In this document: piece by piece, positions 41,169-51,217 of the stretch
Position numbering within the stretch: the stretch's first letter is position 1
Layout of the letters: each line of letters starts with the position of its first letter
Assembly: GCF_021155775.2 (NCBI RefSeq)
Contig: NC_060232.1
Coordinates: 1,302,001 to 1,366,000 of the forward strand
Reading direction: 5' to 3'
Length of the DNA: 64,000 bases
From: Neodiprion pinetum
Lineage: Eukaryota > Arthropoda > Insecta > Hymenoptera > Diprionidae
The notes under the pieces: generated by a model
Told to the model about the DNA's origin: nothing
Seen by the model: the letters and a program-made list of their open reading frames with translations, nothing else
Database searches by the model: none
Program-made: the position numbers and the translations under genes

Positions 41169-44100
41169 CTTCTATTGCTCCTTCGGCATCGTTCAAAAAT
41201 CCACGCGGTCCCAGCGACCCCCAGCACCGATTTAGAAACGATTTGACAAAATCGCGAAAACACGAATAAAGAGACTAGGTGGAGTATCGAGTTCGAGCTT
41301 ATCATACTTCACACTTGCATGACGATTTTTTATATTTTGGCATTCTTGTAGACTTTTAATCTGCTCTTCTTTTTTGTTTTTTGGAATGAATTTTAGTAGA
41401 TATTAGGTGTAATAGCACGAAATTTCTATCCGATGAATAGTTATATTATACCTATACTTTTGATTTTCATTCCACGCGTGTATACTTAATCGCAGTGTGA
41501 ACAAGTTCCTCTTTCTCTTTCTCTCTGTTTTTTTTTTTTTTTCTTCTCCCGTTCTCTCTCTCGCCTTGTCATAACCTCTCTGCAGACGCTGTAAAACCAG
41601 CAGAATTTATGACGCGTATAGATCCAAACACACTTTTGAAAGCGTAAAAAACTTTCGTACATTTATAACGCGGTATGGACGCGCACACGCGCGCATGCAG
41701 TAGGTATATATCCACGCACGCATAGCGTTGCACTGTACAAGCCCGGTAGGTAGGTAGGTAGGTAGGTGGTAAGTTATAAGTGACGTCATCGAAGTAGCGA
41801 AGCAGCCAGTCAACGCGGCGCGAGTGATCGAATAAGCGAGTGAGTGAGTGAGATTTACACTCAGAGTGAGTAATGTGAGTCGCGAAAGCGGTAACACTGG
41901 CCGATAAATATCTATCTTCTTTCCATCTTCGAGTTATTTTTTACTTATATTTTTTATTCGTAATACATGTACATGGTGTACAACTTTATCACGACACACA
42001 AGTCTAATCACTGTCGTCAGTTCCGCCAAGGTGGTTAATGAAGTGGAAAAAGTTACGGCGATTCGTATACGTACACACAAAAATCACGAGACTCGTGTTA
42101 GTAATGTCAATGTATCGAAATATTGAAACAAAAATCAATATTCTGCATCTTTAGAATAGGCGAAGAGGTTGATTGTTACGAAAACTGAATTTGTTGACTT
42201 TTTACAAAGATGCGTCGTTACAATGACGCTACAAACTTCGGCCTGTTCAAAAATCATCAACAGTATTGATTTTCAATTTTTCAACAGTATAATTAACGTA
42301 AAATCCCAACATGTGTTTCGTTAAAATTTTGAACCGGATACGCATTCGAAAGAAGAAAAAACAAAACGGGAGAATATAAAATGATCGGCAAAGTGTATGC
42401 AACGATCGTTATCTAGTCGTAAAAAATCCTCCAAAGTTTCACTGCACGCGAGTTCAAATTCCGCCTCGTTCAGCGTGCATTCTCATTCTCTCTTTCTCAT
42501 TTTCTCACTTTCTCTCGACCGATAAGATTAGCGGCAAATTCCTCCTGCGTCGCAGCAAAGCCTGCAAGCACCGGATCGTCCCCCTCGTCTCTCGCCGTTC
42601 CTCAGCTTCTTTAGCCTCCCTCGATGACGAAAGTGTAAGAGATGGAAAAAGAAGAAGGAAAAGAAGTATTTTAGCACCTCTTCAACGCGGTGTCTTTTCT
42701 CTTTCTTTTCCTTCCACTTTGTATTTTTTTCTTTCATCTTTTTTTTTTCAACGAGATCAATTGGACTGCTTGAACTCCCTCTTCTTTTCTCCTCTCTCGT
42801 TATATTGCCCATTATATTACATACGTATACGTACATAACCTTCGTATGCAAACAAACACGAACGCTGCGGGAGGAGGTATAATAATAACAATAACGATAA
42901 TAATAATCTTGCTGCGAGGCGGAATCAAAAATAATGGATTAAAATTTGCCGCTGCTTAATTAGGTACAGGCTGAATTATTATTGCCAGCTTTACTTTTAC
43001 ACGAGAAAGACAGGGTGAAAAAAAAATGTATAATAATTTACTGTTGGTAACTTCTCAACATTTGTTTGCTTCTCACGCATGATTCGATAAGATAAGAAAA
43101 ACAAAAAAAAAAAAACGAATTTGGCGAAAAAATTAATGGTAGAATGAATATGATGTTATAGAAAACAAAAAGAAGAAATAAAACGTCGAGGATTCTTCAT
43201 CGATGATTTCCATCTTCTTTTCCCACCTTTGTAACAGTGTGACGACTTTCAGGTTTGACAAAATGTAAACTAAGTGTATACGTATACCAAAGGAAGCGAA
43301 AAGCGTGTGCGAAATGGAAACAAAAATTTTCGATAACGTTCTCTCGTCTCTATATAATGTTGTAATATTATAAGCGAACGCCTCGTGGATACGTAGAACG
43401 TCAAAGAGAGGAGAGAAGTTAGAGGATTCCACGCGCGGGTGACTTAACGAAGCAATTTCAATTCATGCACACCGCCACGCGGACTCGAATGTTTCCAACC
43501 GACGAGTAACGACAACGTTGAATAAGGAGAGGAAAACGAGAGAGAAACAAGGACGATGCCGTCGCCGTCTTCGTCTTCGTCGTCGGCATTTACGATGGTG
43601 TACCGTGTTACACACGTGCTCAGCGACACCGTGTAAGCAGAAGAGGGCCGAAAGAGACACTTGAACGATACGGAAGGAGAAGGTGAAAGAAGAAAAAAAT
43701 AAAATAAACACTAAACGTGTAATAACTAAAGTATGTACGTTGTCTTGGAACAAGAAAATTCAAACGAAGAAAAAATATGATAGTTAATAGAGAAGTGAAG
43801 ACAGAAAAATGATAAGGAAAAAAAAAAGAACCACTTCGTTATCGCCAAAGACGGATGTAACAACCCTACGTACGTATGGGTAAATACAAACGAAGCGCGA
43901 CACGCCGAAGAAGACATGGATCCGTGTCACTTGTCGTTCCTGGAATTCTCTGCGCCATATTCAGTACATAACCTGTGCACATGTAGTTATACATATACAT
44001 ATGTCACACACACACACACACACACACACCTATATATCTATGTATAAAAGAGATAGTATCGCAGCTTGTTATGTTATGTTAATCCCCGCATGGTCGATAA

Positions 44101-47100
44101 GAGCCACCCTACCGCTTTCCCAATTCCGTAGACCGCTGCACGGGCACAGGTTAATACGCGTCATTACGTGTGTAATTTTCGATTACCATCGTCATTATTA
44201 TTGTTATACAGTGCCAGTTGCAAACTTTTGTTATACCCTGCAAGATCTTCGTTTACCAGGGTGGACACTATCTCCATCACGAAATTCCTTGACTTTCCGA
44301 TGGTTGTCCAGACAATAATCTTATAATTTTCCCTGATCAATTCGGATGAATTGCTCGCAGCAAATTGATGAGAATACGCGTATTTTCCATGTAATTTTTT
44401 TTTTTTTTTTTTATTGGAAGTGAGAACTGTTACTTGGGTCAGACTGTCCCATCTAGCCGATGAGCGCAATCGTTTTTCAAAGTTTGAAGAGAAACTTCCG
44501 GGGATGATAAACAAAGTTTATATTCGATCTAATTTATCTAAAGCTTAAAAAAAATTGTAGGACGTATTTGTACGAAAGAAGAATATAACAAAGGATTCCC
44601 TGACTTTTCGCAAAAACCCCTGACATTTCCCCGACTATTCCAGAATTTCAGAATTCCGTGACATGTTCAGGTTTTCCAGGATTCTCTGACCAGTGGCCAA
44701 CTTGAATTTTCATATGGCAATTTTTCTTGTAGCGTCACGTAAAATTATCTCTCTTCTGCGCATAAGTTCAGTTTCAACTTTAGAATCAAAATTGTTCAGC
44801 AAAAAACAACAAAACGAACTAATAACAATAATAATAAAAGAAATGGCAATTCGTAATAACTAAAGAGCCTGAAGTTAGTAACGATAACGTAACGAAGCAT
44901 TGAGAGCAAATTGATCACTGTGCAAATTCCGAATGACTTTCAAGGAGTTGGCTTTTCCAAATACACGCGAGTATGTTCCATATATTGTGATTTATCAAAT
45001 TTCTCAGATTGCTCCAAAACATGCATCGTTACAGTACCAACTTCACATATTCATTATAATTGTTACGTGCGTTAACGTGTAGTCGAGACACAATTTCGCT
45101 GAGATTGTTATAATTTCTTTCGACGTAAATTCTGAACCTCTTCCGAAATGTACAAAAACAACAAAAAGAACTGCCTTGTAGGCAGTAAATTATCTCCCCC
45201 CAAGTGATTATACCGTAGGTAGCCGAATAGCAGCGGATGCGTTACGTAAATATGTTATGTTAGGTTAAGGTAGGGTTGTAATATTAATTTGGGTAAATTA
45301 ATTAATGAAATACTTAATTAATTAAAAACTCTACGGAACGAAGCGCGCGGAGTGCGACCCGCGGCTACCGGCTTCGAGGGACGCGGCGAGTGGTCAAACA
45401 AAACCGGACAAGTATACGACGTGGCCGGCCGTGGGTGAGAAGAGAACGTTACAAGCTCGGAGCTCTGGCTCTCTCTTGGGTCCCGAGGATCCTCCCGATT
45501 CGTATTCTTCAAATCCGGACCTCCCTTGTCTCCGCGAATAGATTTCGGACGTCGATTTATCCACCTCCGATAATCGCGTATAGGTAGCGAATAAGCATTT
45601 AAGGTTTTCTCAGAAACGAAATAAGAATTTTTTTCCCATGACCTTATCGACAAATATTTAGAGTATAGAAAGCATGACTTGACATTCAAATTACGATTTT
45701 TCGGCTTTCAAATCATCTTAGCAATACGCGCAATAAATATTACAATATGTTCCGTACACAGGAAGAAAAAACAAATCACATTTACTTTAAATCGATCTAT
45801 CTATACGAGAGTGAAATTTTTTTAAAAATGCTGAAATCTGAGTCACTTGTTAACCCAGGAATAAAATTTTCAGATTTGTTAGTAAAATTTCATGACTTTC
45901 CAAGAGTCGCATTGAATCTGCACGACATTTGACAATTTTCAGATTTTTCGAGATCGTTAGACAACCTGGAGTAGAAGAGAAGATGAAGAAGTTCGACCAA
46001 CAATACAAAAATTGAGGTGTAATAACCAAACGAAGGATGAAACGAACTGTACCCGCTGTTTCGCCGGTCCGTCCAAACCGTCAAGCTACATACCTAAACG
46101 GCTTTGAGCAACGAACCCAACGTGAAAGGAGGGAAGGAGGAGGAGGAGGAGGAGGAGGAGGAGAGGAGAGACGAACCGAGAGAGAGAGAGAGAAAAGAGG
46201 ATCGAGGGGGCAGAGCTCACGCAGTTTCGAAAGCCCCACAGAGCACAGACTGGGTCTGCTCTAAACAAAGAGCTTTATGGCCATATTTATAGTTGTCGTA
46301 AAACACTACACAGATTGCTAACCTCGCTCAACGGACGCGGCTCCACGATCCCGACCGACCACGACGCTGCTTGTGGCGATAGTGCTGCCGTCATGGTGAT
46401 AGTGGTGATGATGATGGTGGTGGTGGTGGTGGTGGTGGTGGTGGTGGTGGTGGTGGTGGTTCCCTACACCCTCTCTCCTTCGCTCTTTTTCTCATTCCTC
46501 GCGCCCCCGAAACCGTTCTTAGCTTCTCGGTCCTCCGCCCTACTTTTTCAGTCTTCTATCTCTTAATTTTTATCTCGTTTCACCCCACGATTATCCTCAT
46601 TGTCCTCTTCGCACGATCGACAATCCTTGATATTCCTATTCGTCACAGGCTATGTCACCACGTGTGAAGCGTAATTATGATACGATGAGAAGAAAAAAAA
46701 AACGGGATACTGCAGAGAGTATTTTCATCTACTGCTGACGATGAGTGTATTAAATTATACTTTTGGGAACAATATCAGCGCATGTAATATTCCGCAATTA
46801 GAGTTTAAGCTCATTTTCGATTCATCTTTTCTCATTGTTTTAAGTAGATACTTGATTCGTTCGGTACCTACACTCGGTTCAACGAGCACGCGTTGAACTC
46901 GATCTTTGCATATCTCATTCCCTCTTCGCCTTAAATTACTTATACACTCAATAAACGATATTCAATATTTGAAGATAAAAATACTATGCATCGTTCACGA
47001 ATTTCGTAAACTGCTTTGACATACATAAGTCATGAAAGAATAAAATTAGTAAAAGAAACACAAAAAGTTTTACTCGAAGCAGTAAGCCTGCAGCACGTTC

Positions 47101-50100
47101 AATTCATAATAATGTACGAAGTAAATTAAAAGTATGAAAAAAACGTAAAACGAAAGAACGGGGAAAAAAAATAGAGAATGAACCGACAATACCGAGAAAC
47201 CAAATCTGTGCAAAGAAAATGAAAATGAAGAGTCCTAATAAGACGACGATAGTAAATGATGATAAAAGAAAAGAACAACATGGAGCAAGCAATGAGACGC
47301 GCGTACGTAGGTAACCCGTTATAGTGCCGGAATGGTAAATATTTGGCCTTGCGACAAGTCACCGTCATCGTACAAGAAGTAGTAGTAATAGTATTCGTAT
47401 TCGTAGTGTGAAATTGTTTGAACAAAGCGTTTCATAAGTACAAACTTATAATGGACCAGACCATGAAACGTACGAACGAAGGAAGGAAGGAACGAACAAA
47501 CGCAAGAAAGATATAAAGAATAATGCAAAGCAACGGCAAGTGCAGTAGTACAAGGTGTACCTACACCGTACAATGTCATCATGTTTTATAATTTCTGTAT
47601 ACGAAAGACCCTGAGCAAACACGTGTTGAGTGACAGTAGAAAGAAAGAAAATACACGCTGTTTGAAGAATTAAAAGTATTACATTGGTACAATGTTCTCA
47701 AAAAAGCTTCCGACAATATTTTCACGATACTTTTTTCATTGAATTAATCGTAAATCACGAATTTACGACAGCCTTGCCGATTATTTTTCAAAAAGACGAA
47801 AAAACCCGGCAAGCATTTGACATTGCTCAACGGATAAGAGAAGGTATGGCGGGACCGGCCGGTTTAAATGCGCGTAATTTCTACATCTAAGCCCTGCGCT
47901 GTACACACCTGCACGGTTTCGCGTTTATGAATCAAGTAAAAAACATGTAGGAATGAGGAACGTAGAGGCGAGGCGAGGCGAGGCATAACACCTCGGTAAC
48001 CCCGAACGAAGGTGAAACGTTAGGACCGGGGGTAAAACTCGCCCTGTCGGAAATTTTCACGGAAAAGCATCTTACCAAGAGAAATTTGTTTAACCAGTTA
48101 TAAAGGGAGGTGGTGCAGCAGCAGCAGCATCACCTTCACCGTCGTCACCCCAAAGGCAAGGTGTGTTGCGGGGGCGAAGAGAAGAAGAAGAAGATGAAGG
48201 TGGGATCTTGGGCAAGTTCTCTCTCGTGCCTCGCTCCCCGTAACCTTTCTCTCTCGCACTCCTCCAAATATAAGAAGAAGAAGAAGTGCAGCAGGTAGCC
48301 TCGTTAGCGGGCAGGTAGGCAGAGAGGCGGGCAGGTAGGGTGCAGGTAAAGGTAGGTGTATACACCATACTGACTGCACGTTGCAGTGGTGGAAGAGAAG
48401 TAAGTGCAGCAGAGCAGAGCGCGGGACCCCGGAGAGTCTGTCCGTCTGCATCTCTGGCCCACAAGACATACCGGGTGATCGTATTTGATATATCATTTAT
48501 CGCACTCTCGCAGGGCAACCGAAGCGGGTGAAATTTTACCAGAAGAACATATCCGTCGTACAATGGAGTTTTATCGAGATCCGTAGAACTCGGCAAAATG
48601 TTGAACCGAACGAGGAGGATCGAACAGGAGGCAGCAGAAAGGCAGGTACCGTCGAATCCTGTCTCTGGAGAGTTGAAAAGTTGAAGAAGAGGAGGAAGGC
48701 GGTTGAGAAAAGTGAGAAGAGCGGGCACCGACTGCGAGAAAACAGGCTCTGTTGGGTGCCATGTGGATCGACGGCACGGAAGGGGGGCAAAGCCGTGTCT
48801 CCTGCGGAGAGGAAGAGACGAGAAGAGAAAAGAGGAGGCATGGCGGGCGGTAGGTGTAACCTAGGCATACCAAAAGAAGACGACTGAGGAGAAGAAGTCT
48901 GTCTGTTTGCTGGTGCTTTTTGCCTCTCCATTTACACGTCGCAGTGGAAAACAGGCAAAGCCTAATACAAAACTGAACGAACTGACAATAAGGAGAGAAG
49001 GGACGGTGCTGCAGGGATCCCGCGGACTAAACTTTGCCGATGTTGAAAAGCAGTTTGTCGATTGTGTGTCTCTCTACCAACGGACAACGGCGCAGCGTCC
49101 AGCGAGGCTGTAGTCGGTTGCCTAAATGACTCGGGGCTATCTAGCGGGAATACGACGCGCCTCCTACACCCGAAGAGAGAGAGAGAGAGCGAGAGACTCG
49201 CCGTCGTCAATTACTCGACAACGCAACGAGATATCATTGCCGCTCATTGTTATGTCGTCGTCTCGGCGCTCGGTTTAACGTGAAACGGAGTCAATCCATC
49301 CGCCTTACTCGCGTTTCGTAATTCGTTCTTAAAGACGACCGGGTTAATCCTGGTGACAAGATTTCAAATCTATTTTTCGCATTTCCAATTCCAATATACC
49401 TCGCACACTTATTATCACCCGTCTTGTATTCCTGTCAATGGAGACAACGTTAATTAGATCGATGATATTGATAACAAATCACGCAGAAACCCACCCCATG
49501 GGCGAGAATTTTAGTACCGACGGAACTAATACGCCGAGAGAAATATATTGTACGGTATATTTAGACGGACAGGGTAAAACGCGACGTTGAAAATTTATAT
49601 CGATTGGCGGGAAGGTTGAGAAGGAGATAAATGAACAGAGAGCAAAAAGCTAGACTCACCGTAAACGGGGCTGAGGTCCGACCTGGCCGTCGTCTTTCCC
49701 GTCGAGTAGCTACCTCCGGAGAGTGATCCTTTTTCCTGTAACACAGATTATACGGGGTGTGGTGATTTCTGTGACACCTGTGTCCAACGACGACGGGTTC
49801 TGCCTACTTCCCGTCCTTGTTTACGTTAAAATAAGGCATAATAAGACGATGTTTGCTCATCGTCGTCGTCGTCAAGCGAGTTTATCTCGTTTCTCATTTT
49901 TCTTATAATACTTGAATCGTTTCTGCACGTGCTTGTTTATTTGTTTGTTTGATTTTAACACGGACCTGCTATTCGAGGATATTCGGGGCGTCCGTTGTCT
50001 GAACACAGGCTTGGGACGGACACTTATTTCACCGTCGAGTCTGGCTTATGAGATGATAATCCCAGGTTTTCTCCGCGGGCAAAAATTATTGGGTATACAT

Positions 50101-51217
50101 ACCTCCTGCACACAGTCAGTTTGCTATTCGAGTTTGCGTTCGATCTCATTAGCAGCGTAGAATTATAACTTTCTAGTCACGATTTCAACTCACAGGCGTC
50201 AATTCGAAATAATCTTCAGACGAGGTATTAGATTAAAACATGATAAGGTGAAATACATATTTATCACAATGTGGAAAACAATCTGACAAAATTTCTAGGA
50301 ATTATGGGTCTGTTTGTTGTAACACCTTTCAAATTAGGTAAATCGTACAGAAACGAATCGATATTTTGAAAACCCGCAACACCCGGTCACCGAGAAGAGT
50401 GATGTAATAAAACTGGACGCATTTCACTTGTGGATGAAGAAAAAAAAAACATAACAAACAAGGTTCAAGTTCGCAGAAGCGATGAGTCTTATGCAGACAA
50501 AAAAGGTCTTCCAATTGTTTGAAATTCGATAAAGTTAACGTATTCCCCGAAAAGCGAGCACTATGAAGTTGCGTAAGAGATTCGTTTGTTCCGTTGCGTT
50601 TGAACGAGCCTGATGTTAGTAACGATATCGTAACGAAACATTGGGGAAAAAATCACTATTTTCTTAATGTTACAACGACTTTTAGGGAATTAACGTTTCG
50701 AAATATGAGTGTTTTTGGTTTATTACGGTTTTCAGACAACTCCAAAATCGCGAAACAACGGTTTTTCCTCCACACGACTCGTTTACGATAACGCAACCGA
50801 CTCGAGCCTCGTGCGAATCGACCGGACACTCCGAACTTGGCAACAACAAAGCCCGCGTTTTATACCTAGATTATGTTTTGTTTTATCACGAGAAGCGAGC
50901 ACTCCGAAGTTGCACGATAGCGATTCGTTTGTTTCGCTGCGTTTAAACGCAACCAACTTGAACCTCGTGCGAATCAGGCGGATCGCCCTAAGTTGGCAAC
51001 GATGACGAAGCCCCGCGTTTTCTATCTACATTTATATTTCGTTTTATAATCATCAGCAACGACTAACCTCCGACTCTGTGAGGTCGATAAGGGAGCTCTT
51101 CTCCTCGGTGAGGTTCTCCGAGGATCGTTTCTCGTCCTCGCCCTCATCCTTGAAAATTTTGACCTCGTCCTTGCTTCCGAGATCATCGCCACCGCCGCTG
51201 CTGCTGACGTGCGGCAT
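32913..51217 (-). CDS. pan: pangolin (TCF/LEF transcription factor), 5' part, three exons
   Basis: TCF/LEF proteins are the nuclear effectors of Wnt/Wingless signalling. They bind beta-catenin/Armadillo through the N-terminus and DNA through an HMG box. Three minus-strand exons are seen: 51068-51217, 49660-49735 and 32913-33016. They join in frame through GT-AG introns with phases 0, 1 and 0 at the three exon ends, giving 110 residues. The product begins MPHVSSSGGGDDLGSKDEVK, continues through IFKDEGEDEK and SSLIDLTESE, and includes SSFNMGYLVSPYSYPNG. This follows the Drosophila Pangolin N-terminus in order and spacing as I recall it. The HMG box, Groucho-binding part and C-clamp are not found in the window, so the gene continues left of position 1. 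Introns of 1.3, 16.6 and more than 32.9 kb fit a long regulatory gene. Identification is firm; the transcript start and possible alternative exons are unknown. Confidence 0.95.
35145..35707. mobile_element. inverted-repeat element, CAGGGTGNCCA family, copy 3
   Basis: The left end is GCAGGTTGCCCA and the right end TGGACACCCTGC, matching at 10 of 12 bases when inverted. The inner flanks carry CTGACATTTCCCGGTTTTCC on the left and CCCGATTCTCCAGAGATTTC on the right. About 560 bp, no coding capacity seen. Confidence 0.65.
36731..36836. repeat. (GAG)n/(GAA)n trinucleotide tract
   Basis: A purine trinucleotide tract of about 105 bases. It makes the long poly-Ser minus-strand open frame here an artefact. 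Confidence 0.9.
39134..39189. repeat. (GAGAAT)n hexamer array
   Basis: Seven to eight hexamer copies with a few variants at the ends. Confidence 0.9.
39528..39740. mobile_element. MITE-like element, GAAGTTAGTAACG family, copy 2
   Basis: It starts TGAAGTTAGCGAGCAACGTT and ends GTAGTAACGTTACTAACTTCA, an inverted terminal repeat whose right end is itself close to palindromic. 213 bp, no coding capacity. Confidence 0.65.
40841..40873. repeat. (GGCAT)n / (GGTAT)n pentamer array
   Basis: Four GGCAT units followed by two GGTAT variants. Confidence 0.9.
41139..41172. repeat. (TTC)n microsatellite
   Basis: Eleven TTC units; a GA-rich tract lies 80 bases earlier (41021-41062). Confidence 0.9.
42094..42243. 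mobile_element. MITE-like element, GAAGTTAGTAACG family, copy 3 (left end eroded)
   Basis: It contains GTTAGTAATGTCAATGTATCG at the left and CGTTACAATGACGCTACAAAC then TTCGGCC at the right, close to the copy at 10678. The outer bases of the left terminus are missing or diverged. Confidence 0.5.
44004..44029. repeat. (CA)13 microsatellite
   Basis: Uninterrupted CA run. Confidence 0.95.
44257..44705. mobile_element. inverted-repeat element, CAGGGTGNCCA family, copy 4
   Basis: The left end is CAGGGTGGACACT and the right end AGTGGCCAACTTG (inverted, 10 of 14 bases matching). The interior has AATTCCTTGACTTTCCGATG and CCCCTGACATTTCCCCGACT. About 450 bp. Confidence 0.6.
44867..45045. mobile_element. 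MITE-like element, GAAGTTAGTAACG family, copy 4
   Basis: It starts GCCTGAAGTTAGTAACGATA and ends CGTTACAGTACCAACTTCA. The left 40 bases closely match the insert at 50607. About 179 bp, no coding capacity. Confidence 0.65.
46135..46460. repeat. (GGA)n at 46135-46163 and (TGG)n at 46414-46460
   Basis: Two trinucleotide arrays about 250 bases apart. The second is about 15 TGG units and makes the poly-Val plus-strand open frame here an artefact. Confidence 0.9.
47684..47890 (+). CDS. open frame with protein-like tail, unknown
   Basis: A 68-codon frame in pan intron 2, opposite strand. The second half (KDEKTRQAFDIAQRIREGMA then GPAGLNARNFYI) has a balanced, non-repetitive composition and could form a helix. 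I recognise no domain and see no clear splice sites. Chance is the default explanation. Confidence 0.12.
   Translation: MVQCSQKSFRQYFHDTFFIELIVNHEFTTALPIIFQKDEKTRQAFDIAQRIREGMAGPAGLNARNFYI
48090..49210 (-). promoter_or_regulatory. GC-rich block inside pan intron 2, possible internal promoter
   Basis: This block of about 1.1 kb is richer in GC than its surroundings and open for long distances in several frames (212 codons minus at 48090-48728; 119 codons plus at 48528-48887). The translations are Ser/Leu/Pro or Arg/Lys-rich and resemble no family I know. It starts about 450 bases downstream of pan exon 2 on the transcribed strand. Vertebrate TCF/LEF genes have internal promoters after the beta-catenin-binding exons, so an alternative start is conceivable. 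This is only inference from position. Confidence 0.2.
49660..49735 (-). CDS. pan: pan exon 2, short linker
   Basis: This 76-nt exon is bounded by an acceptor ending TGTTACAG and a donor starting GTGAGT. It encodes EKGSLSGGSYSTGKTTARSD followed by LSPVY and the first base of a glycine codon. In fly Pangolin the same stretch also starts EKG after LTESE and ends with a D/SPVF-like motif just before the next conserved block, and the phases fit both neighbours. The middle of the exon is Ser/Gly/Thr-rich and not conserved, as expected of a linker. It was found by extending from exon 1, so its support is phase and position plus short matches. Confidence 0.88.
50551..51049. repeat. ~160-bp tandem duplication, left copy split by an insertion
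   Basis: Two diverged copies both begin AAGCGAGCACT..GAAGTTG and both end with CCCGCGTTTT.TA.CTA..TT, then TTTCGTTTTA or TTTTGTTTTA. The right copy (50891-51049) is continuous through GCGTTTAAACGCAACC. In the left copy the same place is opened: GCGTTTGAACG at its left, and AACGCAACC only 183 bases later. The insert (about 50607-50789) is flanked by AACG on both sides, a candidate target-site duplication, and begins with the repeat family found at 44867. Confidence 0.85.
50607..50789. mobile_element. MITE-like insertion, GAAGTTAGTAACG family, copy 5
   Basis: It starts AGCCTGATGTTAGTAACGAT and continues ATCGTAACGAAACATTGGGG, like copy 4. Its right end is less like the other copies. Its boundaries are set by comparison with the uninterrupted tandem copy at 50891-51049. 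Confidence 0.6.
51068..51217 (-). CDS. pan: pan exon 1, beta-catenin-binding domain
   Basis: This is the first coding exon, 50 codons from the ATG at 51217-51215 to a GAG followed by the donor GTTAGT (phase 0). Residues 11-27 (DDLGSKDEVKIFKDEGE) hold the acidic motif that contacts the groove of beta-catenin/Armadillo. Residues 41-50 (SSLIDLTESE) complete the family signature. The ATG sits in the same place as in fly Pangolin (MPH start, then a Gly/Ser run, then DDL). The upstream sequence is GC-rich untranslated DNA with no nearby acceptor that I could pick with confidence, so the 5' UTR may run on or be spliced. Confidence 0.95.

Larger units (their letters stand above)
33017..49659 (-). other. 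pan intron 2
   Basis: This intron is about 16.6 kb. It contains microsatellites ((GAA/GAG)n, (TTC)n, (TGG)n, (AC)n, a GAGAAT hexamer array and others). It also carries copies of two inverted-repeat element families (35145-35707, 39528-39740, 42094-42243, 44257-44705 and 44867-45045). A GC-rich block at 48.1-49.2 kb is open in several frames on both strands. No further pan exon was recognised. Open frames elsewhere are mostly low-complexity Ser/Leu/Arg products of simple repeats. Confidence 0.8.
49736..51067 (-). other. pan intron 1
   Basis: This 1.33-kb intron has a GTTAGT donor and a TACAG acceptor. The part next to exon 1 is filled by a two-copy tandem duplication (about 50551-51049), the left copy of which carries an insertion. 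The remainder (49736-50540) is AT-rich; I see no coding similarity in it. Confidence 0.85.

Noticed and set aside
45250..45275. TTAGGTTAAGG as a telomeric TTAGG array
   Set aside because: Only a single TTAGG unit is present; no array.
46315..46566. Plus-strand frame with a poly-Val run
   Set aside because: Direct product of the (TGG)n array.
48090..48728. 212-codon minus-strand open frame in pan intron 2
   Set aside because: Ser-, Leu- and Pro-rich with poly-Ser from AGA/GAA repeats, and the opposite strand is open too; not taken as a protein, though the block is noted as a possible promoter.
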